Positions 9,759 to 18,651 of a stretch of 64,000 nucleotides of DNA are shown piece after piece. Under the pieces are notes generated by a model that was not told the origin of the DNA, searched no databases, and worked only from the letters and a program-made list of their open reading frames with translations. Source of the stretch: Flavobacteriaceae bacterium (lineage in GTDB: Bacteria > Bacteroidota > Bacteroidia > Flavobacteriales > Flavobacteriaceae); contig JANQSO010000010.1 in the NCBI GenBank assembly GCA_028284005.1, positions 51,836-115,835 of the forward strand, in the 5' to 3' direction. Within the stretch, counting starts at the first letter, position 1. Each line of letters starts with the position of its first letter. Position numbers and translations under genes: made by a program.

Positions 9759-10164
9759 AGATATAGCCTTAAGGGACATTCCTAAAATAGTACACCCAAG
9801 AGCAAAGGGTAATCTTTCTGTAGTAGAAAAGGACCTTATCCCTTTTGATATAAAGCGCGTGTATTATTTGTACGATGTACCCAGTGATTCTACACGCGGA
9901 GGACATGCACATATTGAGCTGCAACAATTTTTAATAGCTTTAAGTGGTAGCTTCGATGTGGTTTTGGATGATGGGTACAACCGCAGGGTCATTACTTTGA
10001 ACCGCCCGTTCAAAGGGTTATTGATCCCAAATGGTATTTGGAGGGAATTAGAAAACTTTTCGGCAGGAGCTGTTTGCCTTTCTTTGGTAAGTGATGTTTA
10101 TAAAGAAGAAGATTACATTAGGGAATACGAGGCGTTCAAATCATTTAAACGAAGTAAACCTTAA
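9739..10164 (+). CDS. fdtA: FdtA/QdtA-type sugar 3,4-ketoisomerase (cupin)
   Basis: A 141-residue single-domain cupin. The segment STRGGHAHIELQQFLIALSGS carries the RGxHAH motif typical of dTDP-4-oxo-6-deoxyhexose 3,4-ketoisomerases, and length matches the family (about 130-150). These enzymes shift the keto group from C4 to C3, giving the substrate for a DegT-type 3-aminotransferase, which is present at 4203-5303. It overlaps the upstream glycosyltransferase by 20 bases and the convergent glycosyltransferase at its 3' end. FdtA (galacto product) and QdtA (gluco product) cannot be separated by eye, so the symbol is provisional. Confidence 0.78.
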   Translation: MSYDRVEDIALRDIPKIVHPRAKGNLSVVEKDLIPFDIKRVYYLYDVPSDSTRGGHAHIELQQFLIALSGSFDVVLDDGYNRRVITLNRPFKGLLIPNGIWRELENFSAGAVCLSLVSDVYKEEDYIREYEAFKSFKRSKP

Positions 10165-11088
10165 GCCCAGCTTTTCTGCAAAACCTTTACTTTTCAATAG
10201 TAATTTCAATACATTTTTTGGTTGCTTCAGTAAGTAACGCTGTTTTGATGTTAGATTACTAAGATCGATCTTTTTGGTATACTTATTAAAAGAAGAAATA
10301 TCGTTAGCCAATTTGTGTTGTATTGCAAAAGAGTAACGATTAATGTCCAAATATTTCTTTAGGTATGGATCGTTTTCCGCTTCCTGTTCATATGCATCCA
10401 TATTCATAAAATTCCTGGTAAGTGTAGGCGTATGTGAAATTCTGTTACTTCCGTCTAAATTATGCCTGGCAGTGACCGTATTTGAAAATGCTAAAGGGGC
10501 CTTTAAGGCAGCTCGCATCCAAAGGTCTGTATCTTCTCCAGCGCCATGTGTAATGGATGCATCAAAACCATTTAAAAGGTGAAAAAAATCTTTCTTGAAA
10601 CATACAGCCGATGTCCATGCAAGCGGGTCTATCAAGCTGTACTCAAAATAATTGTCTATACTAGCTTTCCAATCTTTGCCTTTTTGCATTGCAGGCGAAA
10701 GCATTGGGGTAATTAATTTATGATTGTACTTTCTTTCATAGGCCGTTGCATACCAGGACTGATCCGGATATTTTTTGATCAAAGAACTCAAATTCTCTAA
10801 GTGGCCGGGATGCCAATAATCATCTGCATCCAAAAAGGCGATGTGTTTTGACCTGGCTTGCGCAACACCAAAATTTCGGGTTAAAGCAACTCCTTCATTT
10901 TTTTTATAAAAATAGTGTATGCGATCATCCTTCAAGCTTTTTACAACCGCTTCGCTTTCATCTGTTGAACCGTCATTTACAATAACAACCTCAAAATTGG
11001 TGTAGGTTTGTAAAAAGACACTATTGAGTGTTTTTAGGATATCACGCTCTTTATTATATAGTGGTATGATGATTGAAAATTCAGGCAC
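10141..11088 (-). CDS. Family 2 glycosyltransferase
   Basis: A 315-residue GT-A glycosyltransferase with the canonical start FSIIIPLYNKERDILKTLNS, the strand VVIVNDGSTDES, and the metal-binding HIAFLDADDYWHPGHLENL (DxD near residue 92). ITHGAGEDTDLWMRAAL is the usual acceptor-side ED motif. It is soluble and presumably membrane-associated by context. It follows the gene at 11081 with an 8-base overlap, forming a two-gene minus-strand unit of glycosyltransferases. The acceptor sugar is unknown. Confidence 0.88.
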   Translation of the reverse strand: MPEFSIIIPLYNKERDILKTLNSVFLQTYTNFEVVIVNDGSTDESEAVVKSLKDDRIHYFYKKNEGVALTRNFGVAQARSKHIAFLDADDYWHPGHLENLSSLIKKYPDQSWYATAYERKYNHKLITPMLSPAMQKGKDWKASIDNYFEYSLIDPLAWTSAVCFKKDFFHLLNGFDASITHGAGEDTDLWMRAALKAPLAFSNTVTARHNLDGSNRISHTPTLTRNFMNMDAYEQEAENDPYLKKYLDINRYSFAIQHKLANDISSFNKYTKKIDLSNLTSKQRYLLKQPKNVLKLLLKSKGFAEKLGLRFTSFK

Positions 11089-11971
11089 GCTGTTTGGATT
11101 TTAATTCAATATAATAGTTAAGGCGATACAGGTCAAACCAGAATAGATGTGGGTTTTCTGATTTAAAATTACGCTCCATCAATTTTTTAAAGGGAGAAAT
11201 ACAGAAGCTGAATACTTGTGTAGCTCTATATTTTTTTAACCTCAAATAACTTTTTTGAAGAGGCCTCAGATTATCGTCCATTAAACCTCTCCTTTCAAAA
11301 ATTACGGTTGTTTCTACGGCTTTTTTGGCTTTTTGAATAAAAGATTCACTGTCTTCAATGCCAAGATGAATGACAGGATTATCAATATGGCGAACTTTGA
11401 CTTCCAGTTTTTTTAACTGGTTGGAGAACAAATTATCCAACCCGTAGTGATTTTCTTCATTTATATTTGCGGAAAGGAACACCTTTTTCTTAATGAACAG
11501 GTTTTGAGATATTATGAAATATGGGTCCTTGTTTCTTTCGGCTACAGATTTAGCCTCTCTTTTTCTACCATAGTGCCACCGCAAATATTTGTGTTTTGAT
11601 GGCGCCTTTTTTTGATAGGAAATGCCTCCGTAAATTACATCTGCAGAAGAGTTCTCACAGTTTTCCAGATACGTTTGTATAAAATTTGAATGTTTTGGCA
11701 ATACATCTGCATCCAAAAAAAGTAACCAGTTGTATTGCGCATTTTTAGCCAATAGGTTTCTAATTGCCGTACGTCCCAGGTTTTTATCAAGCCTGGTGAA
11801 AGTAGTATTCCTGAAATTGGTAATTTGTTCGTTTTCTAAAACCACATTAGGGGAACAATCATCAAGGACCTTGATCTCAAAATCAACATCCAGCTTCTCA
11901 ACTTCCTCATGGATCTTCTTTACCAAAGAGGTAATGTTGTAATTATATGTGGGAATTAGAATTGAAAGCAT
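11081..11971 (-). CDS. Family 2 glycosyltransferase
   Basis: A 296-residue family 2 glycosyltransferase: LSILIPTYNYNITSL at the N-terminus, FEIKVLDDCSPN as the nucleotide-binding strand, and WLLFLDADVLPKHSNF as the DxD motif near residue 93. GLDNLFSNQLKK occupies the position of the usual acceptor-site acidic motif. It starts the minus-strand pair with the next glycosyltransferase (8-base overlap) and lies 51 bases downstream of the methyltransferase gene. It is expected to extend the repeat unit assembled in this locus. Confidence 0.85.
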   Translation of the reverse strand: MLSILIPTYNYNITSLVKKIHEEVEKLDVDFEIKVLDDCSPNVVLENEQITNFRNTTFTRLDKNLGRTAIRNLLAKNAQYNWLLFLDADVLPKHSNFIQTYLENCENSSADVIYGGISYQKKAPSKHKYLRWHYGRKREAKSVAERNKDPYFIISQNLFIKKKVFLSANINEENHYGLDNLFSNQLKKLEVKVRHIDNPVIHLGIEDSESFIQKAKKAVETTVIFERRGLMDDNLRPLQKSYLRLKKYRATQVFSFCISPFKKLMERNFKSENPHLFWFDLYRLNYYIELKSKQRA

Positions 11972-12022
11972 AGTTGTAATAATCTTCTAATAACGGCTTT
12001 TTTTCTAACAAACAGAATAAAT

Positions 12023-12754
12023 TTATTTTTTGACTGCAATTACGGTTTCTTCTTTGAGGCCCAAATACGGATCTTCTTCAAAGAATAGTTCTGTTATAGT
12101 ATCAAAATGATTGTTCTTTAAACGTTCTTTTAATCCTTGTATTGAATAAATTCTCACATGGTCCTCTTGTCCAAATTCTTTAAGTCTCTCTTCCCGGCTT
12201 GTGACCGTTTTATCTTCATAAATGGTACTTCCTTCTTTAAAAGGTGTTTGAACAAGGCATAAGCCGTTTTGTTTTAATACCCGGTGTAATTCCCTTATCG
12301 CTTTTTCATCTTCATCAATATGCTCTAATATATGATAACAGACCACAAGGTCAAAAGTGCCTTCTTCACAATCTATATTTGTAATGTCAAAACGATGATC
12401 AGCAATGAATTGGTCTTCAAAATCTGTACTAACATAGTCAATTCCCGCATTTTTTTTAAGTACTCTGTAAAGGCTTCTAGAGGGAGAAAAATGAAGTATC
12501 TTACCCTTCAATAGATCGTTTTCCCGTAAATATGTAAACAATCTTCTGGTTCTTGCCCGGCTACCACAAAAAGGACAAAGCAGGTCCCCGTTTTCCAATT
12601 CGATGAATTTTTTCAAGTTGTGATCACAGATAGGGCATTTGTGTTTTTTTCCTTTAAACCTGAAAGCAAAAACGGATCTTAACAATAACTCATGCTTAAT
12701 TAATTGTTTTCTTGGGACCAGAGCGAATACAATTTTCTTTACCGTTTTATACAT
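12023..12754 (-). CDS. Class I SAM methyltransferase with N-terminal zinc ribbon
   Basis: A 243-residue protein with two parts. Residues around 35-70 form a four-cysteine zinc-ribbon-like module (CPICDH and, about 20 residues on, CPFCGSRARTRRL). The rest is a class I methyltransferase with GKILHFSPSRSLYRVL as motif I region, FDLVVCYHILEHIDED as motif IV and LHRVLKQNGLCLVQTPF after it. Motif I lacks the usual GxGxG. Family members in glycan loci methylate sugars or terminal groups. It may form an operon with the two downstream glycosyltransferases on the minus strand. Confidence 0.72.
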   Translation of the reverse strand: MYKTVKKIVFALVPRKQLIKHELLLRSVFAFRFKGKKHKCPICDHNLKKFIELENGDLLCPFCGSRARTRRLFTYLRENDLLKGKILHFSPSRSLYRVLKKNAGIDYVSTDFEDQFIADHRFDITNIDCEEGTFDLVVCYHILEHIDEDEKAIRELHRVLKQNGLCLVQTPFKEGSTIYEDKTVTSREERLKEFGQEDHVRIYSIQGLKERLKNNHFDTITELFFEEDPYLGLKEETVIAVKK

Positions 12755-12821
12755 CCCGCTAAATTACAAATTATACCTACTATCCGTATTTAGAAATAAC
12801 ATTTTTGTTTTAGCAATTTAG

Positions 12822-12840
12822 GTAGATTGTTTGTAGATTG
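12822..12840. repeat. Direct repeat GTAGATTG x2
   Basis: GTAGATTG occurs at 12822-12829 and 12833-12840, an 11-base period of about one helical turn, in the 115-base gap between the divergent methyltransferase and MBOAT genes. Tandem sites on one helix face can be operator half-sites. It may also be chance in AT-rich DNA. Confidence 0.35.
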
Positions 12841-12869
12841 CCACTTACAAAATTAGCGTATACGATTAG

Positions 12870-14291
12870 ATGCTATTTAATACTCTTGATTTTGCTATTT
12901 TCCTGCCCATTGTTCTGGTGCTGTACTGGACGGTTTTTAATCGCTCCCTACGTTGGCAAAATCTATTTTTGGTTGTTGTAAGTTATATTTTTTACTCTTT
13001 TTGGGACTGGCGTTTTTTATCGCTGATTTTTATGAGCTCGGTAGTAGATTTTACTGTGGGAAGAGCACTTGTAAAAACCAGTTCCCAACCAAGAAGAAAG
13101 CTATTGCTGTATGTGAGCCTCTTTTTTAACCTGGGGCTTCTGGTGGTCTTTAAGTATTTCAACTTCTTTGTTGAGACATTTGTAGATTCATTTGCACTAT
13201 TTGGCACTAGTTTCAATGTGAATACCTGGAGTATCCTACTACCCGTAGGGATTAGTTTCTATACGTTCCAGACATTAAGTTATACAATAGATATTTATAA
13301 AGGGAAAATAACAGCGACCAGGGACCCGGTTGCATTTTTTGCCTTTGTTTCTTTTTTCCCTCAATTGGTGGCAGGGCCTATCGAAAGAGCTTCAAACTTA
13401 TTATCACAGTTTGAGGTCAGGCGTACTTTTCAATACAATAAGAATGTGGATGGATTACGATTGATATTGGGAGGGCTTTTTAAAAAAATGGTCATTGCAG
13501 ATAATTGCGCATTGGTCGTTAACTCAATTTTCGAAAATTATCACGATCAATCCGGAAGCACATTGTTTTTTGGGGCAGTATTCTTTGCTTTTCAGATCTA
13601 TGGAGATTTTTCCGGTTATAGTGACATTGCTATAGGTACTTCCAGGTTATTAGGTTTTGACCTAATGAAAAATTTCAATTTTCCGTATCTGGCACAAAAT
13701 CTGGCAGATTTCTGGCGCAGGTGGCACATTTCTCTTTCTACCTGGTTTAGAGATTATCTTTATATTCCGTTAGGAGGAAGCAGAGTATCAAAAGGAAGGC
13801 TGATCTTCAATATTTTTGTTGTCTTTTTGGTCAGTGGCCTTTGGCACGGAGCTAACTGGACATTTGTTCTTTGGGGCTTTATCCATGCATTGTTCGTAAT
13901 TCCCGTAATTTTATTTTTAAAGAACAATGTCACGTATAGTAAGGATCGAAGATTACCAACATTTAGACAGTTCATTAATATTGGCGCTACCTTTTTTATA
14001 GTTGTGGTCGCCTGGGTGTTTTTTAGGGCTGAAACCATTACAGATGCCTTTCAGTATTTAAAGATCGTATTCTCAGAATCGCTCTTTACCATGCCTCATA
14101 TTCCAAGAAGCGGAATTGTACTTCTTCTGGGGTATATGGTGTTAGAGTGGATACAACGTCATAAGGACCATGTTTTGGATATTGCATATATACGGTCAGG
14201 GTCACTGCGTTATGCCATTTATTATATCGTACTGTTTTGTGTGTTTTATTTTGCAGGAGATTTACAACCATTTATCTATTTTCAATTTTAG
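12870..14291 (+). CDS. MBOAT family O-acyltransferase (AlgI-like)
   Basis: A 473-residue polytopic membrane protein of the membrane-bound O-acyltransferase family. It has the AlgI-type N-terminus (MLFNTLDFAIFLPIVLVLYW), the conserved AGPIERAS segment, the ADFWRRWHISLSTWFRDYLY signature and the catalytic-histidine region GLWHGANWTFVLWG. AlgI-like proteins move acyl groups, usually acetyl, across the cytoplasmic membrane for attachment to an exported polysaccharide. An SGNH-like partner starts 3 bases after its stop, as in alginate and cellulose O-acetylation systems. It is the first gene of a plus-strand pair. Confidence 0.9.
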   Translation: MLFNTLDFAIFLPIVLVLYWTVFNRSLRWQNLFLVVVSYIFYSFWDWRFLSLIFMSSVVDFTVGRALVKTSSQPRRKLLLYVSLFFNLGLLVVFKYFNFFVETFVDSFALFGTSFNVNTWSILLPVGISFYTFQTLSYTIDIYKGKITATRDPVAFFAFVSFFPQLVAGPIERASNLLSQFEVRRTFQYNKNVDGLRLILGGLFKKMVIADNCALVVNSIFENYHDQSGSTLFFGAVFFAFQIYGDFSGYSDIAIGTSRLLGFDLMKNFNFPYLAQNLADFWRRWHISLSTWFRDYLYIPLGGSRVSKGRLIFNIFVVFLVSGLWHGANWTFVLWGFIHALFVIPVILFLKNNVTYSKDRRLPTFRQFINIGATFFIVVVAWVFFRAETITDAFQYLKIVFSESLFTMPHIPRSGIVLLLGYMVLEWIQRHKDHVLDIAYIRSGSLRYAIYYIVLFCVFYFAGDLQPFIYFQF

Positions 14292-14294
14292 GAG

Positions 14295-15224
14295 ATGAAG
14301 AAGATGTATAAAAAGACAATTATTTTTTTGCTCCCGGTTCTGCTGGTATGGGGAGCATTGGAGTTTTTTTATCGCACTACCGAAACAAATTACACCTATA
14401 AGCACAAGCAGATAATCACAAAATATGCCGACAGTGAAATCCTGTTGTTCGGAAATTCTCATGCTTTGTACGGACTGGATCCAGCCTTTTTTGAAAGGAA
14501 AACATTCAACATTTCAAATGTAAGCCAGAGCTTATATTTTGACGAATTACTTTTTAATAAGCATGCAAAGAACTTGCCTAATTTGAAAGCAATTGTTTTA
14601 ACAGTTAGTTACTTCAGTTTATCGCAGGAAGATAATACTTCGGAAGACCTGTGGCGAAAATACTTTTACAGGCAGCAAATGGAGCTTGAGGTTCCTGTTA
14701 TTTCAGATTTCGATGTAAAGAAGTATAGTGTCTCTTTGGCAAGGCGCTTTAATAAATCTGTAGAATTGTTTCAGGAATATATTGAGAAGGGAACCAATGT
14801 AAACTGTTTTGAGAATGGTTATGGAATGCAGGACGCTTCAGATATTGTAGACGATAAAGAAGAAATAACGCCTATAATTGTAAAAAAACATGAGGACGGC
14901 CTTAAGGATTTCACCACAAACACTAAGCGTCTTGAGAGAATTATCGAAGCCTGTAAACAGAATAGGATAACAGTTTTTTTAGTAGAAATGCCAGTTTATA
15001 AGACCTATTATGATTCTTTGAATTCTGAAAAGAAAGAGAAGATCACTTCAACACTTGAAGCTCTTGAAAAGAAATATGGTAATGCACATTTTTTAAAGTT
15101 ATCTCAGGACGCCCGCTTTGAAGCTGCAGACCTGCGGGATGCGGACCATCTTACCAATAAAGGAGCCGAAAAATGCAGCAGGATACTTAATGATTATATA
15201 GAAGAAAGGCTCGAAAGAAATTAA
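14295..15224 (+). CDS. SGNH-like membrane-anchored O-acetylation partner of the MBOAT protein
   Basis: A 309-residue protein with an N-terminal membrane anchor (TIIFLLPVLLVWGALEFF) and a periplasmic SGNH-like domain. LLFGNSHALYG supplies the nucleophile-block serine in the GDSH-like position, and RDADHLTNKGAEK near the C-terminus supplies the D-x-x-H pair. This matches the AlgJ/AlgX type of acetyl transferases that receive acyl groups from MBOAT proteins. It starts 3 bases after the MBOAT stop, so the two are translationally coupled. A second ATG at 14304 is an alternative start. It overlaps the FtsE-like gene by 4 bases at its end. Confidence 0.65.
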   Translation: MKKMYKKTIIFLLPVLLVWGALEFFYRTTETNYTYKHKQIITKYADSEILLFGNSHALYGLDPAFFERKTFNISNVSQSLYFDELLFNKHAKNLPNLKAIVLTVSYFSLSQEDNTSEDLWRKYFYRQQMELEVPVISDFDVKKYSVSLARRFNKSVELFQEYIEKGTNVNCFENGYGMQDASDIVDDKEEITPIIVKKHEDGLKDFTTNTKRLERIIEACKQNRITVFLVEMPVYKTYYDSLNSEKKEKITSTLEALEKKYGNAHFLKLSQDARFEAADLRDADHLTNKGAEKCSRILNDYIEERLERN

Positions 15225-15904
15225 ACGGTTTTTTGAACAACTTCAAAGATCTGGTTCTCATCGCATTTAAGTGTTTTTGAAGGGTATTTTAGCAATAAAG
15301 CGTAATCGTGTGTTGCCATTAAAATGGTATTTCCATTTTTATTTATTTCCTGAAGTACTTCCATTACCTCGACACTGGTTTGCGGATCCAGATTCCCGGT
15401 AGGCTCATCTGCTAAAATTAACTCGGGGTCATTCAATAAGGCACGTGCAATAGCAACTCGTTGTTGTTCTCCACCCGATAGTTGATACGGATATTTAAAG
15501 CTTTTGGTTTTCATTCCTACTTTATCCAAAACCTCATTGATCTTGTTTTCCATTGCGGCTTTATCACTCCAACCTGTTGCTGTTAGTACGAATAACAGGT
15601 TGTTATGTACGGTACGGTCATTCAATAATTTAAAATCCTGAAAGACAACTCCCAGCTTCCTCCTTAAAAATGGAATGTCCTTTTCTTTAAGGCTGGGCAG
15701 GTCGTAACCAACGATTTCACCCTCTCCTTTTTGAAGGGGCAGATCGCCATAAAGGGTTTTCATGAAACTACTCTTTCCGGTACCTGTTTTACCAATTAGA
15801 TAGACAAATTCTCCTTTTTCAACCGTTACGGAAACATCTGAAAGAATAAGATTTTCTCGTTGAAAAATTGAAGCATTCTTTAAGTATAGAACAGGTTTGG
15901 ACAT
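15221..15904 (-). CDS. ftsE: ABC transporter ATP-binding protein, FtsE-like
   Basis: A 227-residue ABC ATPase. It has Walker A GKTGTGKS at residues 38-45, the Q-loop in VVFQDFKLL, the signature LSGGEQ at 142-147, Walker B LILADE at 162-167 and the switch histidine H199 in MATHD. The pattern [20 protein letters not shown] is close to FtsE, which with FtsX controls peptidoglycan hydrolases during division. No ftsX is adjacent; the only FtsX-fold permease in the window is at 32819 and is of LolC/E type. Assignment to FtsE rather than a LolD-like exporter ATPase is therefore provisional. Confidence 0.7.
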   Translation of the reverse strand: MSKPVLYLKNASIFQRENLILSDVSVTVEKGEFVYLIGKTGTGKSSFMKTLYGDLPLQKGEGEIVGYDLPSLKEKDIPFLRRKLGVVFQDFKLLNDRTVHNNLLFVLTATGWSDKAAMENKINEVLDKVGMKTKSFKYPYQLSGGEQQRVAIARALLNDPELILADEPTGNLDPQTSVEVMEVLQEINKNGNTILMATHDYALLLKYPSKTLKCDENQIFEVVQKTV

Positions 15905-15932
15905 AGATTAAATAAATTAAGATCAATAAAAA

Positions 15933-15940
15933 CAAATGTA
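15933..15940 (-). promoter_or_regulatory. Putative -7 element TACATTTG for the ftsE-like gene
   Basis: The minus strand reads TACATTTG here, a full match to TAnnTTTG, 29 bases before the start codon at 15904. No TTG is seen at the expected -33 spacing, so the call rests on the -7 element alone. Confidence 0.4.
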
Positions 15941-15971
15941 TTACAAAGTGTTTGTTTAAAAGAGCCTTTAG

Positions 15972-17927
15972 TTAAATTTTTAATGGATGTTTTTCAGTTT
16001 TACCATCAAACGTTATCTTAACAGTAATTATTCTTGAGTTGGATGCCTCTATAGGTAGTTTTTTTTCACCCGGAAATGTAAAGGATCTACTTCTAATTAT
16101 TTTTCCGTTAGAGTTTAGTACCTGTACTTTGTATTTTCCTTTATCTTTTCTTTTATTGGTTGGTGGGTTTAGAACAACACTTTTTGTGTTTTTGTTATAA
16201 GTTGCCCTGAACTCTTTTTTTGCTTTAGAAGTATTATTGTTGCTATTGGTATTATTTCCTGGCCTTTTTTTCTTGTAAACCGTATCATATTCTTTAGGCG
16301 GGGATGGAAAACACTCTTCTGTTGGCAAGTTTGGGCCGATACTCAATTTAATGGTCGCATCTGTAGTGGTTGGCCTTAAAACAGTATTTGGTTTCAATAC
16401 TATGGCATTACGCGCTTTAAAATCTACACTGGAAGAATCTCTGAAGGTTTGATTTCTTATAGTAATAGTATGCGGTGCATTTTCAAGCTTAAAGTTAAAA
16501 CGATAAAAATCACGCCCACTAATTTCCACATTCCCAAAAAGTTCTTTGGTCTCTCTTGCCATTTTCACGGCTCTGTAAGCATCCACCCGGCCGGCTCCTA
16601 ACTGTGTTTTAAATCTTTCATTTCCCGGAAGGTTCTCTATTTCTTCGGCAGACAATTTCAAGATACTCTCTACTTCATATGAAGAAAGACAATAATTCTC
16701 CGACCAGATAAGGCCAATTACCCCGGTAACAAAAGGCGCAGCAGCCGAAGTCGCTCCACCTACTTTATTCTCTCCATAACATATATGGCTCCCTAATAAA
16801 TATGTTTCTGCAGGAGCGCAGATATCTACTGCATTGTTCCGCTGCATTCCCCATTTGGTATATTTTGGATAGATGCTACCATCTTCATTGAATCCATATT
16901 CCCTTAAGTGACGGTCCTTTAATTTGTGCGTTGCTTTTTTTCCTTCCTTACCTGTAAAAACATATTCTTCTTCAGTATCATAGATAGAAAAAACACCGGT
17001 GACCGAAATCACTTTTTCAAAAGAAGCCGGATACACATAATCATCGGGAGCATAGTCATCGCCATTACAACCTTTTGCATTTCCTGCTGCAGCAACAATG
17101 AGTATGCCGTCATCATACAATTCGTTAATTCTTGCTTCAATATTTTCGTGGTAAGGACCCATATTACAAAACACCCAGCTGGTATTGATCACTTTTGCCC
17201 CAGCGGCTACCAGATCTTCAACATATTTAAAGCTTCCATAACGTATGGTGATAACATCACATTCCGGACATATTCCCGGCCTTCCATATGCATTGTCCAT
17301 GGAAGCAATGGCAATTCCGGCTATATTTGTACCGTGGGCACAATTCATACCAACATTAGCATTGCTATAGGTTAAATAATTAGAAACCCGCCCCTTCATA
17401 TCTGCATTGGTAGAGTCGATCTTTGCATCTGAGATGCCAATGACAACTTTTTTGGAGCCTCTGGTGATTCCCCAGGCTTTTGGAGCATTTATTTGGTCCA
17501 GGTCATACAAAGGATTTTCTGTCCCTAAATTTTCCGTTGGACTGGTACTTCCGTAGTCATTGGGGTAAAAAGGTTTTTCATCCGGATAAAATTGATCTAT
17601 TCGGGTATATTTTTCAGGGAAATTATACTGCAAGGCACCCAATAACTCTACTTTGTTGGTCACAATGGTATATACATTTTTTAGAAGCACATTATTGGTA
17701 TTAGGGAACGCCCTTCCAAAATCAAATACCTTGTATTGAGCGTATATTTCTGTTTCTTTCGCATTGTTAGCATTTGTAACCAATACCGTCCCATACGCAT
17801 TTTTTGAAACGGTCAGTAATTCGCCATCTTCAATATTGGTATGGAAATAATATCTTTCTTCCGGTTCGGGCTGTGAAAGAGAGATAAAAGAAGAAAAAAT
17901 GAAAAGGAGAGATAAAAAAGCTTTCAT
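15972..17927 (-). CDS. Exported subtilisin-like S8 serine protease
   Basis: A 651-residue protein with an N-terminal signal peptide (LSLLFIFSSFISLSQ) and an S8 catalytic domain. D167 (VVIGISDAKID), H198 (NCAHGTNIAGI), oxyanion N283 (VAAAGN) and S394 (GGATSAAAPFVTG) complete the catalytic set, so it is probably active. The C-terminal 60 residues look like a degenerate T9SS-type beta domain. The domain is about 230 residues longer than the core because of linkers rich in Ser/Asn. It lies 2 bases downstream of the tail-fibre-like gene and is probably cotranscribed with it. It is a paralogue of the S8 protein at 19544-21547. Confidence 0.88.
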   Translation of the reverse strand: MKAFLSLLFIFSSFISLSQPEPEERYYFHTNIEDGELLTVSKNAYGTVLVTNANNAKETEIYAQYKVFDFGRAFPNTNNVLLKNVYTIVTNKVELLGALQYNFPEKYTRIDQFYPDEKPFYPNDYGSTSPTENLGTENPLYDLDQINAPKAWGITRGSKKVVIGISDAKIDSTNADMKGRVSNYLTYSNANVGMNCAHGTNIAGIAIASMDNAYGRPGICPECDVITIRYGSFKYVEDLVAAGAKVINTSWVFCNMGPYHENIEARINELYDDGILIVAAAGNAKGCNGDDYAPDDYVYPASFEKVISVTGVFSIYDTEEEYVFTGKEGKKATHKLKDRHLREYGFNEDGSIYPKYTKWGMQRNNAVDICAPAETYLLGSHICYGENKVGGATSAAAPFVTGVIGLIWSENYCLSSYEVESILKLSAEEIENLPGNERFKTQLGAGRVDAYRAVKMARETKELFGNVEISGRDFYRFNFKLENAPHTITIRNQTFRDSSSVDFKARNAIVLKPNTVLRPTTTDATIKLSIGPNLPTEECFPSPPKEYDTVYKKKRPGNNTNSNNNTSKAKKEFRATYNKNTKSVVLNPPTNKRKDKGKYKVQVLNSNGKIIRSRSFTFPGEKKLPIEASNSRIITVKITFDGKTEKHPLKI

Positions 17928-17929
17928 TC

Positions 17930-18400
17930 TTATTTTTCTTTCTGAACAGTACTTAATTTTTCTTCTAAAGCATCAATTTGCTCTTGTTGCTGTAGCGTAT
18001 AGATAGTTAGTTCTTCTATTTTCTGAAGCAATAAAAGATTCATTTCTTTTAAAGGGAGCCCATCTTTTTCTATGGCTGACGCAGAAGGAATATTCGGCAA
18101 ATGATGGTGCTCTTCTATAAAGACAGCAATTTCCTGTAATGAAAGTAAAGTATACTCGGGTTTTAGTGTAGAGACGCCTTCAAAATACTTCTCAAAAACA
18201 TAATCCGGTGCTACGGCTCCGTTGAGGTCGACCAATACTTCCTGGGTGTGGATCTTTCCCTTAACAGTAAGTAATTCGTCGGGCCTTTCGGTTCCAATAC
18301 CTATCTTACCGTTTCTCTCGGTCATATTTTTAAATTTATTTCTTTGTGCGAATGTAGTAGCAGAAAGCAAAACCAGGCCAATAACAAGAAATTTTTTCAT
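17930..18400 (-). CDS. Short exported tail-fibre-like protein
   Basis: A 156-residue protein with a signal peptide (FLVIGLVLLSATTFAQ). NGKIGIGTERPDELLTVKGKI is a beta repeat typical of phage tail-fibre and surface proteins of Bacteroidota. PNIPSASAIEKDGLPLKEMNLLLLQKIEEL and the following coiled coil form the conserved C-terminal module of that group. It is shorter than its plus-strand counterpart (293 residues), lacking the central beta region. The function of the module is unknown; it may be an adhesin stalk or trimerisation element. It forms a minus-strand unit with the S8 protease. Confidence 0.7.
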   Translation of the reverse strand: MKKFLVIGLVLLSATTFAQRNKFKNMTERNGKIGIGTERPDELLTVKGKIHTQEVLVDLNGAVAPDYVFEKYFEGVSTLKPEYTLLSLQEIAVFIEEHHHLPNIPSASAIEKDGLPLKEMNLLLLQKIEELTIYTLQQQEQIDALEEKLSTVQKEK

Positions 18401-18651
18401 TATCTGAATTTTATAAATGATATAACTTTAAAAGTACAGTATTTTTTTAAAGATGTAATCTTAAAAAAAAATTAATGTTCTTAACATAAGAATTTATAGA
18501 TAAATTCATAATTTAGATACTCTCCCCGATTATAATACATAAGAAGTTTGTTGACTGGAATAATAATGGAATTGCATTAAAGACCTGCAATTGCACTGAA
18601 ATATTCTGTCCCAACTTGATCGAATTTTATTATTAACTTAACTATATCATT
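18401..18651. promoter_or_regulatory. Divergent regulatory region with two dyads
   Basis: This 251-base AT-rich gap separates the two mirrored protease clusters. TTCTTA-ACA-TAAGAA occupies 18478-18492, and the adjoining AATTTAT-AG-ATAAATT occupies 18491-18506; both are perfect inverted repeats. Their central position suggests regulator binding for both directions. No convincing TAnnTTTG element is seen on either strand. Confidence 0.45.
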
